The notes beneath the pieces were generated by a model. It had not been told where the DNA came from and searched no databases. It worked only from the letters and a program-made list of their open reading frames with translations. Shown here in pieces: positions 22,949-34,128 of a stretch of DNA of 64,000 bases. Each line of letters starts with the position of its first letter. Position 1 is the first letter of the stretch. The stretch covers positions 5,022,001 through 5,086,000 of the forward strand of contig NC_046679.1 of assembly GCF_009870125.1 (NCBI RefSeq). The letters are read 5' to 3'. The position numbers were made by a program, and so were the translations under genes. The DNA is from Drosophila pseudoobscura. Its lineage: Eukaryota; Arthropoda; Insecta; Diptera; Drosophilidae.

Positions 22949-24723
22949 ATGGCAAATCCAATGCGAATCAAGGAGGAGACATCCGGCGAAGATCCCCCCA
23001 GCACGGAGACCATCGAAATACCCGATCGGGAGGATGATGTAAGTATTAAGCTGAGATTTCGGCGTTGTAGCCACACATACACACACCCAGCCCACAGGTA
23101 TGTGGGTTTGTGTGTGTATATGTTTGTATGGCGATGTCTCACTGTGACGCATCTTTAATGCGTTTTACTCGCCCGTCACGCCCCCCGTTCCGGTACGTGC
23201 GTCATGCGCCCAGCAGGACATATGTGAATTGGAGCACTTGCGTAAGCTATTTATCGGTGGCCTGGCGCCCTACACCACAGAGGAGGGCCTCAAGGTGTTC
23301 TACGGGCAGTGGGGCAAGGTGGTCGATGTGGTGGTGATGCGCGATGCCGCGACGAAGCGTTCGCGTGGTTTCGGCTTTATTACCTACACAAAGTCCGCGA
23401 TGGTGGACAAGGCACAGGAGAACAGGCCCCATATCATCGACGGCAAGTATGTTGTGCTATTTATACACTTTTGTACTTTGAATGGATACAAAAGATATTG
23501 TTTATTGCTTGCAGAACGGTGGAGGCCAAGCGGGCGCTGCCACGCCCGGAGCGTGAGACCCGCGAGACCAACATATCCGTGAAAAAGTTGTTTGTCGGCG
23601 GACTGAAGGACAATCATGACGAGGACTGCCTGAGGGAGTACTTCGTTCAGTTTGGAAGAGTGGTTTCCGTCAAGCTGCTCACCGACAAAACCACCGGCAA
23701 GCGTCGGGGATTTGCATTTATAGAATTCGATGATTACGATGCTGTAGACAAGGCAATACGTGAGTAGAGAGTGTCTTCGTACTAAATTCCCCTGTAACGT
23801 ATGTATATTTCTCTGTCAGTTCAAAAGCAACATTCCATTAAGTACGTGCACGTGGATGTCAAGAAATCTATTTATAACTTGGAGAAGAAAGACAAACAGG
23901 CCCAGGGCCCGCCGACCAATGGCAGCAAGCCGCCCCAGCAACAGCCACAGCAACCGCCTCAGCCGCACAATGGGAACATGCAGCCGCCCGGCTACCGTCC
24001 GCCTGTGCCGCCACAGCAAGCGATGCCTCCGTATCCGCACCAGCCGCCGCCACCAATCAATGCCCCGCCACCCAACTACAACTACTGGGGTCCCGGTCCG
24101 CCGCCACCAATGCAGGGATACTACCAGCAGCCACCTCCGCAAATGAACGGCTGGAACGGCTATCCGCAGAATGGCTGGAATGCTCCGCCGCCGCCACCGC
24201 CAGGCCCGCAGCAGTGGCACCCCAGTCAATGGGGCTGTCCGCCGCCTGTGCAGCCACCGACAGGTGCAGGGGGTCCGCCAATGGATCATCATCGCAACGG
24301 GCCGCCCCCGCCGGCGCCGGGTAACTGGAACATGCCGCCCAATGCCCCGCCACCCGTACCTGGAGCACCGCTGCCGCAGGGTCCACCGCCACACCAGCAA
24401 CCGCCTCCGAATTTCGGCAGCGGCTATCAGCAGAGCTACGGTGGGGGTCCTACCAAGCACAACAACATGACTGCGAATCGCATGAACCCCTATGCGACAG
24501 CTCCCCCCAACAATTACCGTGAGTGGATGCGCCAGGTGCGGAATATATGTGAATGAATTCATAAACTATTTCGTCCACAGACAACACACAGCCGCCAGCC
24601 TCTGGCTACGGGCCGTACAATTCTCCAGCTCCGCCGCCGAATGGAAACGCACCGCCGCCAAAGGGCGTGTCAAACGGTTCGGTGGCCGTTGGAGGCAGTG
24701 CCAATAGCAAGTATCGCCGCTAG
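22949..24723 (+). CDS. Rb97D: Rb97D hnRNP A/B-type RNA-binding protein
   Basis: Coding exons are 22949-23038, 23217-23446, 23515-23759, 23820-24518 and 24581-24723, all in phase with GT-AG ends, giving 468 residues. It has two RRMs. RRM1 spans about 40-117 (RNP2 LFIGGL, RNP1 RGFGFITY at 80-87). RRM2 spans about 131-205 (RNP2 LFVGGL, RNP1 RGFAFIEF at 171-178). The C-terminal half (about 216-468) is Pro-, Gly-, Gln- and Asn-rich, the low-complexity tail usual in hnRNPs. Rb97D binds nuclear RNA and is known for a role in spermatogenesis. The start ATG has the context AACCATGG. Exon 2 begins at a tandem CAGCAG acceptor. A strong donor 8 bases after the stop suggests an intron in the 3' UTR. Confidence 0.95.
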
Positions 24724-27700
24724 ATCGCCGGTAAGTAGAGCGCCCTGCGGCCGCATCCCGTCCCTCCCCGCCATTTAGCTGTCGTTTAATTGATAAGAAA
24801 ACTCCCCCAGATACGTCTTGCCGCCCCATATGTATATGTTTAAAAATGTTTAACGTATGAACTAATGTGTACAATTCTTTTTGATTTAGATGCCTTTTTG
24901 TGCGCACTTTGTGCAGCAAAAGAAAGATTCAAGGTACTCTTAAGATAGCAACACACACACACACACTCGCTTAGAGTTAACAAAAAAAAAAACCAGAAAG
25001 CACACATAAACACTGAAAAACAGGACACTTAACGCATTGTCTCTCTATCTATCATAGGACGACTTACTGCGATTTTTACTCTACACTTAAGCTATACCAT
25101 TGATAATTTAACTATCGATCTAAGCCACAGACTATATGTATAAATATTTTCTAGAACAATGTTTTCGGGAGGTCCAAAGGTCCTTTAACCATTTTTTGTT
25201 GCATACATCTGAATGCAACCCCATTTAGAGTGGAGGGGGAATAAGCCGATCCATGCCGCATTTTTGGAAAACATTTATCTAAAATCGAATCGAATCGAAT
25301 CGGATGGATGGATTACCAGTGCTCTCTATATTTCCAATCCTCTCAATCTCTGTAATTTTTCGAAACCAAGCGTCCGTGCAGCGCGCGTTTGCTTGCAAAA
25401 AATATTAACTAAGGATTGACAAATGAAAGCAATAAATCAATTAGCAATTAGATACAAATTACGCAGCTTTAGCCTGAGCTTATTGGCCATAATTCGTATA
25501 GCTAGATAATAGAGCCTTTGTATTACCTAACAAAAAACAAACAAACGCAAAAAAAGATACGTCCAGAAATAACATAAACGTAAACAACAAGAGAAAAAAA
25601 GAATAAGTAAATCAAATCAAATCAAACGCTGAGCTGGCGGGCGTAGCACGGGTGTGTGGCCTTAACCTATCGATGTACACACGAGTTGATATCAAAACTA
25701 TTGTCAATTTTTATAGAGCAACAAGATTATATACACCATACGACTACTATTGCTATACAAGACAACACCAAACATGATTCTATAATGCTGTAAAAAGGTT
25801 TCTCCACACCAAATGTCATTGAACTACCCGCTCATTCCGCCGATTGACTGGATTAACACGTTATGCTGGCAGATAACCTTCCTTTGAGTAATGAAGGAAG
25901 TTCCTTAAGTAAATTAGAACGCCTAGAACTTGCCAAAAGCCATTAACATTCAATCCTATTTCCCCCATTGGAAACTAATGCATAGAATCATTCAGTCTAG
26001 TTTTACCATTTATTACCAGAAAGGTATTGCATTATCATAATCCAGTCAATCAGTAGAATTACGATAATACGCGCATGTTTCTTTATTATTTTTAAAGCTT
26101 TTGGGCAGAATTCCTTTGTTTTTGTTTGACAAAAGATGAGAATACAAATAATTATACACAGAAATTATATGTATATCTATATATGTATAGTATGTATTTA
26201 TATTTGAGTACGAACCACGACACACGGAACTCTAAGTTAAGTTTAGATCCACAGTTTAACTAGATGTACGAATCATTATTCTCTCTTTCTACAATATTAT
26301 TACTATATTATACCATATGTATATGTATGCTTACGTTCTGTAGCTCACGCCAAAGGCTTTGAATTTGATCTATGAATTATATATTAAATATACGATTAAT
26401 TATGTATTGAGAATAAGTCGAAAAAAAAAAATAAGCGGAGGCTCAGTCCACAAGTCCACTTTGCCAGCTTCATTTAGAGCCACTCCTCTACTCTCTACAT
26501 TTACGAATACAAAACACACTAATCACTTAACCGAAAATATATGAAAATTCGTATTTATTTTAAATAAATAAAACCTGAAAAACCAACACTATGTATCTGT
26601 ATCTAAACATTTATTTTGAGCTACTATCCGGCTGTAAGTCTCTCTCTCTGTTTTCCCCGCTCTCTCTGTCGATACCGCCAAAGAAGTGAATGCCAGTCTA
26701 AGTAGTAATACTATCATAAAGATTTAGTTAATTTTTAATGCAATTCTAGGTACGCAAACGTTAACGCAAGACCATACACAATTTTCGAATTAATTTTAAA
26801 CATATTTACCATGAATTCTAAGCCCTAAACGCTTGAGACAAGCTTCTTGTTGAGTTAGCCTTAAGGTAAGTTAGCGAAGAGGCAACCACACACCAGGTGT
26901 ACTCGTACTTCAGATCGTAACAATATCAGTATAGCCTTGTCTATAAGTGCGCTTAAGTACCTTGCTTTACAACTAGCGAATCGAATCTTTAATCAGACTT
27001 TCTAAAACAAACCACAATATTTCTTTTCCAAAACAAAACAAAAACAACGAAAACCTGAGCCAATTCTGGAGAGAACAAGGACCAAGGACTGGCAGCTACA
27101 CTGAAGGTAAGTTATAGATTATTTACTGAAATTTTATATGAATAAAACCTATAAATAATAAAGAAAGAACTATGAAAAATTGAATACCTTTTGTGTGTTT
27201 TCTCTCCGAGCGAACATGTTGCAAGGCAGCACGTTTGAGGCGACGGCTCCAGAAGTGTTGCATGTGCTCCAATCTTTTCAGCGGCTGTGCGGGCGATCCA
27301 TAATCATTTCGTAGCTTTTTCAGGCCAACCATTCATTCGCCATCTATCCCCCAACGCGAAAGGAATTGCACTTGAGCAACACATAACATAACATATAGTG
27401 AGTACATGTCTTAAAGAACGCAGTGAATAATACGGTCAGAGAGGTTTCAAAGTTCATTGGATCGTTTTGGATTACGGCAGTCTCGGCTTTGGTTTGTTCT
27501 CAAGTTTCTGTTCAAGTTCAATGTTCAGCCATATTGGCCAATCGATTGATGGTTAATTGAACTCAATTTTTGTGGAAATTTGCCAATTAATTTCGAGTCA
27601 AGTCGGTCTTCGGTGTTTGGGTTGCTGTGTTGCAAGGTTAAGAGTACCCCTTGGAAGTGCAATCATCATCATTGCTGGCAGGCAGCCTATGCAGTTCCGC

Positions 27701-29067
27701 GAATTAATCCAAATTGTTTTGTTTGAGGAGAGACGGCTAAAGGCGGGGAAGAAGAATCATTCGTCTAGATTTCATCAGCCTCCCAGCATAAACATCTCTG
27801 GGGCCGCATCACGTCATTGTTGCTAGTTTTTTTTTTTTTGTTATAGTTAAACTGCAGCCCGACACACAGGCACATACATCTATGGAATGCATTTCGGCAT
27901 CCAACTCTTGGGGATATTCCTGGAAATCACTGCAGCCGTCCGTTTGTACATATTCTTTTCGTTTTTTGTGGCGCATTATTTCTCTGAGATAGAGATTTTC
28001 GCTTGGCTATGAAAAAGCGACGATTAAGCAAATCTCAGTCGCCCGAAAACGGAAGCAGCCGATCCTGATAAGCGGCGGCTGTGCGATGACTGGGGCCAAG
28101 TCGGGCCTTGCGATAATCATAAGTTGTCGTTGGGCAATCCACAAGCCATTTAGTGCTCGGGGACACTTGAATTAGGGCGACATCTTGAGCTGATTATAAT
28201 GGATCTATGGAAATATGGTTTCGTTTCTAACATTAAGGTCAGTTTTAATCAGGGACAGTGCTATCATACCCTACCTACATGGAAACATCGCAAACGTATA
28301 TATATATATATAGTAGATGCCTCAAAACCACACATGTATTCCATTTAGAGATGACTTCATAAACGAGATCTTTTTTTTGAAAAGCTTTTTGCCATGTGTT
28401 CGACATGCTTTATGGACAGTTTTCTTGAGGCTGCAGTTTATACAGAAATGTTTGAAGACTGCAAGGGAAATGGCAGCGGAAACGTGGAAGAAATATAACA
28501 TATTTAGAGGGAGATCTCTTTGATTTATCGAGGAAACCAGTTGATTCCGATTTGTTCACAAGTTTTACCTATATTCATTTACTTATCAACTATTCTAATG
28601 TTTAGCTTCCTCTAACTTCTCAAATGGAATGCAATTCTGAAATTTCCACCAAAGTTCTTATTGGATTACTTTTCCATATCCACTATTTCTGCTGGTACCA
28701 TCCCAAATTATAATAAGACATTTTCCTTCCCCTGTCTTCCAGGAGAACAATGTGTTTGCATTGTTTTCATTTGTGTTTTTGCACAGATCCATAAATTCAC
28801 TTACCAGATAGATCGACAATTCTTTCCGTCTGCGTCTGCAACTGTACGAAAACGTACTCGTTTGACCTCTTGAACTCTGGGGCGCAATTTCGCTGCCGTC
28901 TTCAATTGTCTTTGATGGGAAAAAGCGGGGCTTCCGACATGAGTGAAGGCATGTAAACCAACCCTTAAGGGTAGGGGTAGGTTACAGCCAAAGATCGTTA
29001 CGTTCCTTGAGCGGTACAGTTACGTTTTGAAAATTAACCGCTCCTTACTCTAAAGATATTCTAGAAG
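24724..29067. other. Rb97D 3' UTR and Rb97D-SPARC interval
   Basis: AT-rich sequence with several AATAAA/ATTAAA-like motifs after Rb97D (for example near 25430 and 26570) and a CA run (24950-24967). The right part (about 27300-29060) should hold the SPARC promoter and 5' UTR, but I cannot place the start site. No credible extra coding exon is seen. Confidence 0.6.
24731..24889 (+). other. Possible 3' UTR intron of Rb97D
   Basis: The stop codon TAG (24721-24723) is followed by atcgccg|GTAAGTAG, a near-perfect donor at 24731. A pyrimidine-rich acceptor, tctttttgatttag, ends at 24889. The donor and acceptor strengths suggest splicing, but no transcript evidence is available here. Confidence 0.4.
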
Positions 29068-30038
29068 ATGCGTTCCATCTGGCTGTTGCTCGGATTGGCG
29101 CTGTTGGCCTTGTCGCAGGTCCAAGCCGCCGAGGAGGATCTGGATCTCTCAGATCTGGACCTGTCCGATATGGATGAGAACGAAGAGGAGTTCCTGCGCC
29201 TGCTGGAGGAGAAGGCCAAGGTGGGATCATGATCAAAGCGACATCTCCGGAATTGATATTCAAGCATTTTGAAACTCGTTCACAGATCAAGGATGTGGAG
29301 CGTGAGAATGAGATTGCCAACCAATTGGCCGCCGTTCAGCACAACCTCCTCAATCCCGTCGTGGAGGTGGATCTGTGCGAGACCATGCCCTGCGGTGCCG
29401 GCCGCATCTGCCAGTTGACCAACGAGAAGCCCGAGTGCGTGTGCATTCCCGACTGCCCCGAGGAGGTGGACACGCGTCGCCACGTCTGCACCAACACCAA
29501 CGAGACCTGGCCCTCGGATTGTTCCGTCTATCAGCAGCGCTGCTGGTGCGACATCCAGCACGAAGGCTGCCGCAATCCGGACAACGCTCACATGCACATC
29601 GACTACTATGGCGCCTGCCACGAGCCCCGCATCTGCGACGGCGAGGACCTGAAGGAATTCCCACGCCGCATGCGCGACTGGCTGTTCAACGTGATGCGGG
29701 ATCTGGCCGAGCGCGACGAACTGACCGAGCACTACATGCAAATGGAGCTGGAGGCGGAGACCAACAACTCCCGGCGCTGGTCCAACGCTGCCGTTTGGAA
29801 GTGGTGCGATCTGGATGGTGACACCGATCGTTCCGTATCCCGCCACGAGCTGTTCCCCATCCGGGCGCCGTTGGTGAGCCTCGAGCATTGCATTGCCCCG
29901 TTCCTGGAGAGCTGCGACTCGAACAACGATCATCGCATCACCCTGATCGAGTGGGGCGCCTGCCTGGAGCTGGATGCCGATGACCTAATGGAGCGCTGCG
30001 ACGACGTCCAGAAGGCACAGCCGCATCTCTTGGGCTAG
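29068..30038 (+). CDS. SPARC: SPARC/BM-40/osteonectin matricellular protein
   Basis: Exons are 29068-29220 and 29286-30038, with a 65-base intron (AAG|GTGGGA ... CACAG|ATC), giving 301 residues. It is a secreted collagen- and calcium-binding glycoprotein of basement membranes. Residues 1-20 are a signal peptide ending VQA, and 21-50 are acidic. Next come a Cys-rich follistatin-like/Kazal module (about 82-162) and the extracellular calcium-binding domain with two EF-hands: 226-239 (DLDGDTDRSVSRHE) and 262-273 (DSNNDHRITLIE). The Cys pair C253/C261 flanks the second hand. Sequons occur at N123 and N211. The length matches the D. melanogaster protein (about 304). The frame starting upstream in the intron is spurious. 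Confidence 0.96.
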
Positions 30039-30136
30039 AGAAACGCCCGCCGCTTATGCTTATATGTTTAACAATCCTATTTTTCAACACATTTTTCGTG
30101 CACAAAGTTTATTGCAACAATTTGTAAAATGTCTCT

Positions 30137-30142
30137 AATAAA
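30137..30142 (+). terminator. Poly(A) signal of SPARC
   Basis: AATAAA about 100 bases after the SPARC stop codon, just before the oppositely directed His2Av signals. Confidence 0.65.
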
Positions 30143-30172
30143 TTCTTTTGGGGAAATAACAGGATTTGAGTT

Positions 30173-30199
30173 TTTATTATAATTTTTATTAAATTTATT
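30173..30199 (-). terminator. Candidate poly(A) signals of His2Av
   Basis: On the minus strand AATAAA occurs at 30173-30178, 30185-30190 and 30194-30199, about 405-430 bases past the His2Av stop. They almost touch the SPARC 3' end. Confidence 0.4.
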
Positions 30200-30603
30200 C
30201 GTGTAATTACTCGGCGCTTATACTTATCTATGCTTTACTTTCCGCATTCATCTGTTACATAATCTTCGATCGCTCATTGCATTTCTTTTATCCTTTCACA
30301 TTTTTGTTTAAGATTATAAAAAATAATGCGTGCGCGTATATATTTTATGGATGTGTGATTTGGGTGCTTGAGGGGTTTTGTTGTGTGTGTGTGTGTGTTG
30401 GCCTGGGGGCGGATATCTATAATTACATATAATTATGCTTTCTTTTGTGTGAGGGTAAATATGCGTTGCCGTCGCACAGAAATTATTAAAATTACATGAT
30501 TTTCCTCGTCGGTAAGTTTGGATCTCTCTACACGGTTCTTCGGAATTTAATCTTAAAACATCGTATTTTTTAAAAAAGAGGGTGTCAAATGTGGGTTTGG
30601 CAG

Positions 30604-31739
30604 TTAGTAGGCCTGCGAAAGGATCACATTGCCCTTTCGCTGTGGATCCTGGACGGTGTCCTCTTTCTTGCCGATAAGCGACTTGTGAATATGGGGAATG
30701 ACACCGCCGCCGGCGATGGTTGCCTTGATCAGACTGTCCAGCTCCTCGTCTCCGCGAATGGCGAGCTGTAAGTGGCGCGGTGTGATACGTTTCACTTTCA
30801 GATCTTTCGATGCATTTCCTGCCAATTCCAGAACCTAAAATCCAAGGAAAGCACACAAGTCTCGAATTAGTCAACCGTTAACATAGGAAAACCCTGTAAC
30901 AGCACAGCCATCTGTTAAGGATATACATCTATATATATGCATTTGTACAGAGAGATAGTACCGCTATAGATGCTCTCAGAAAAAGAAGAGAGGCGGGAAA
31001 AATCAAAAAATCAAACTTACCTCAGCAGTCAAGTATTCCAATATGGCAGCGGAGTAGACGGCAGCGGTGGCACCAACGCGTCCATGGGATGTAGTACGAC
31101 TTTTCAGATGACGATGGATACGGCCAACGGGGAACTATATGCAAAACAGAAAACCCACAAATCAATTACTAGGTTGTTTATGTTTTGCTACCCTCAAAAC
31201 AAACCCACACACACACACATGGCTAAGCACACACCCTGTATGTGGTGGTGAATTATGCTCACCGAGGTGAGAACACAAAAAGGCGCCAAAATGTACAGCA
31301 GACAACAACAAATATAAGGGAAATTACTCACCTGAAGACCAGCGCGCGCTGAGCGGGAAACTGCCTTCGCCTTTGCTTTGCCCGAATCCTTGCCTGCTTT
31401 GCCACCAGCCTGTCGAATACGAGAACAAAACACACACACAATTAGTTAAACACACCGAAAACACAGAAGCCAGCAGCAGAAATACGCGTAGCGTACAAGA
31501 TGGAGTCGGCCGCTGGCCGAACTGTGAGGTTAAACACGATGTGATTGTCGCCGCCGCCACCGCAAAGTACAACAAACGTGAACATTTCTCGAAACTAAAC
31601 GATTTAGGGAGATGTTTTCAATTTTCGCGCTACGTGGGCATCAATATTTGATTTGCTGGGCCCCCTGGCCGCTCGGCGGGGCACGCGCAATAAAGTACAG
31701 AATGTAGCTGCCGCTAAAATTTCTGCCATTAATTACCAT
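30604..31739 (-). CDS. His2Av: Histone H2A variant (H2A.Z/H2A.X type)
   Basis: Coding exons on the minus strand are 31739-31737, 31409-31332, 31134-31021 and 30834-30604, giving 141 residues, the same length as D. melanogaster His2Av. The protein is the fly's combined H2A.Z and H2A.X variant, acting in chromatin and DNA-damage signalling. Visible features are the basic N-tail ([20 protein letters not shown]), the histone fold ([17 protein letters not shown] ... [20 protein letters not shown]) and the C-terminal SQAY phosphorylation site. Exons 2-4 are certain from protein identity and clean splice sites. Exon 1 contributes only the ATG (AAAATG|GTAATT); the donor is not ideal (T at +5), but it is the only ATG-donor combination in the interval. 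Confidence 0.95.
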
Positions 31740-31926
31740 TTTATTTCAATCGATTTTTCGCTCTCGTGGGGAAATGTAAACTGCTCAAAGGCACTTTGGG
31801 TATTCGCGCGTTTTGGAATGACTATTAAAACCGAATCGAAGCGCGCAGCAATTGCTTTTAACGTGATTTTCGTTTTCGTGAATTTCTTCGACGCGTCCGC
31901 ACTTTTTATGAAAAAAGACGCCGTCA

Positions 31927-31949
31927 GCGGTGTGACCGAGTTATCGATA
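31927..31949 (-). promoter_or_regulatory. His2Av promoter: DRE and Motif 1-like element
   Basis: TATCGATA (DRE) lies at 31942-31949. A one-mismatch Motif 1 on the minus strand (CGGTCACACC) lies at 31929-31938. Both sit about 190-210 bases upstream of the His2Av ATG in minus-strand orientation, a normal housekeeping promoter composition. Confidence 0.6.
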
Positions 31950-32299
31950 GAAAATATGCACTCGGAAATATACCGAAATATACCTTGAAGACAAGGTACA
32001 TTGCTTGTCGAAACTCGGCGGGGTGAGGTTTGTACGAAGCTTGAATGGTATTTGGCTGTTTTTGCCTGTTGTCCATACCCCCTTTTTATAGCCCATTCGA
32101 AACCGCTCATTTTTTCGTTGCACTTATGAGCAGGTGAGACCCTCTAAAACTCAGAAATATACCGACAATATACCGATGAAAAACGCACTAAGCCCACTTA
32201 AACCCTTTTATTTACACAGAAGAATAGCTTGAGTTAAATACTATTAGTAATAATACTATTTATATTGTAGATTCAGCCTGTCCTTTACTTTTGTCTACC

Positions 32300-32530
32300 T
32301 GGAGAGTATTAAAATACCCACTGGTCGTCAAAGGGCTAATCGTTATCGGTCCACGATCAGAAATCATATTCCTTGATTTTTATTTTCTTTAGAACATTAC
32401 TAGCTGGCTAGAACTTCTAGCTCTGAACACATAATTTTATCCAATTGGTGAATCGATTTTCAACAAGTTATGCAAATTTTAATTACTTCTTTTGATTTGA
32501 TTGTGTCTAAAATAAGGTTTCAAAAGAAAA
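32300..32530. repeat. Dispersed repeat family R1, copy 2
   Basis: It aligns to 14565-14790 in the same orientation over about 220 bases, with many substitutions and small gaps. Shared blocks include gctaatcgtt, catattccttgatttttat and cataattttatcc. Confidence 0.65.
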
Positions 32531-32558
32531 GGTCAAAGCATAACAAAAACTTTTCGGC

Positions 32559-32573
32559 TATCGATACTATCGA
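32559..32573. promoter_or_regulatory. CGATA palindrome between His2Av and the dsRBD gene
   Basis: TATCGATACTATCGA contains the same CGATACTATCGA 12-mer found twice upstream of Rb97D. It is a likely BEAF-32/DREF site. No gene start is adjacent, so a boundary role is possible. Confidence 0.4.
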
Positions 32574-32842
32574 CTGGATACGAAGGTGCCCGCCAAAGTA
32601 TATGTGTATAGATTGATGAAAAAATGGCTGGCTTTTACAGCTCTAATCACAATTTTTTAAATTCTTAAAACCTAACCTCTTTCTGGGACCGTAATGAGTG
32701 AATGAAATAAGGTAAATCAGGCGAATGATAAATAATAAGTGAAGCGACAATGACAGTCGCTTAAATTTAAGCAAAATATTTATTCTTCATCCACAGAAAT
32801 ATTTTTTAAATATTTTTGCTTTTGTTGATCATTTTTTGGGTT

Positions 32843-33854
32843 TTACTCTCCAGGTGTGAAATTGGTTCCGAACAATATGTTGCAAGCATTCACGGCCACA
32901 TTGCGACGTGCTACTTTCTTTGAGCACCCATAGGCCGTAATCTTCTGGTTGTCAACGATCACACCGGAACGTTGGAGCTCGACGTCCTTGTCATAATACA
33001 TATACTTAATTCCAGGGCGCATCTAAAAAGGAAACAAAAAGAACATTTGGTCAGGTGTATTCGAATTTTACTACATTCTCTGATTTGAGTGAACCTACAA
33101 TGTGGAGCAATGAGGCCGGGTGCATGGTCTGCCAGTTTGGTGGCAATTCGGCACGGCCTCTTCCTGCGTCTTCCTGCTGCGGCTGTGCTTTTGCCAATGA
33201 ATACTTTTCGGGCTTAAAGTAACCTTTGCGCTTCCACTTTTTCAATAATTTATACATTGCATACGGTGCCAAATTGAGCTCTAGGGTATCGTCTTCGTTT
33301 TCAGTGGTTTCTTCGACATGGTTGGTCGATGGTTGATTTTCTCCACCATTGGTCTTCGGTTTTCGTGGTCTTGCCTTTATTTTTGCATCGTCATCGTTGT
33401 CAGTGTCGCTTCCATCGATGTCCATGGATTCTGCGACATGGTTGGTCGATGGTTGGTTTTCCTCATCCTTTGTCTTCGGTTTACGTGGTCTTGCCTTCAT
33501 TTTTGCAATGGCATAATCACGCAATGCAGACTCACAGGCCAATTTCTTGGCCGCCATCTTGGAGACCGCCGTTTTCTGGTACTGGTTCGAGTTGACCGTG
33601 ACTATGGCAGTGTAGCTGCCATCAGGATTGCTATTGATGGTAAAATCACTTATTTTAATGCCCTTATCCTTGAGCTCGTTGAGAACGATCAGGGCATTTT
33701 TCGGTTTCATCGACTTGCGTAGATGGCGAAGAAAGCCCTGCTTCTTATCGCGAGTAAGTTTCAATGACTTCGTGCGCTTCAGGATGACCAACGATACGTC
33801 CTCGCAAGTTGTTGACGGTGCAACTTTGGATGCTGGCTTTGGAGTCGGAGTCAT
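32843..33854 (-). CDS. Protein with two double-stranded RNA-binding domains (Blanks-like)
   Basis: Minus-strand exons 33854-33099 and 33022-32843 join in phase 0 (CACATT|GTAGGT and TTTTTAG|ATGCGC) to give 311 residues. dsRBD1 is about residues 50-120, with NSNPDGSYTAIVTVNSNQYQ and the KMAAKKLACESALRDY helix. dsRBD2 spans the intron, residues about 240-303 (HPASLLHI|MRPGIKYMYY ... CSKKVARRNVAVNACNILFG). The linker is acidic and holds two copies of a KARPRKPKT..ENQPSTNHV unit. Two dsRBDs around a charged linker, and the overall length, resemble fly Blanks and related dsRBD proteins of the male germline. That assignment is inference from architecture; I do not give a symbol. Start: ATG in AAAAATGACT context. 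It is divergent from ball, 274 bases away. The function may be dsRNA binding in small-RNA or innate-immune regulation. Confidence 0.88.
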
Positions 33855-34128
33855 TTTTCAATTTTTGAATTTTTCAAATTAAATTATTATAACTCTCGCG
33901 TTTGGGTTATTGTCAGATACGATTTTGTATTTCTGGAAAATAATATCGATATCGGAAATTTTCACCGATTTTTTATTTCGTTTCGCACCGCTCGCGAAAA
34001 TTGTATACGTGAATGGTGAATGGCAATTCTCCCCTTCGCGCTATTTGTGGCGGCATTTTGAGCAGAAAAAAACTCCTGCATTTATTTAGAGCCTACGCCC
34101 GACACAGAATCCAAACGCGGCACACATA
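33855..34128. promoter_or_regulatory. Bidirectional promoter of the dsRBD gene and ball
   Basis: The two start codons are only 274 bases apart in divergent orientation. TATCGATATCG, a DRE with an extra CGATA in the other orientation, lies at 33944-33954. Confidence 0.6.

Larger units (their letters stand above)
31950..32842. other. Interval between His2Av and the dsRBD gene
   Basis: Contains repeat R1 copy 2 (about 32300-32530), a CGATACTATCGA motif (32562-32573) and the probable poly(A) signal of the dsRBD gene (32779-32784, minus strand). No coding exon is seen. Confidence 0.6.

Noticed and set aside
30314-30874. 186-codon minus-strand frame overlapping His2Av
   Set aside because: It is an out-of-frame shadow of His2Av exon 4 plus CA-repeat sequence.
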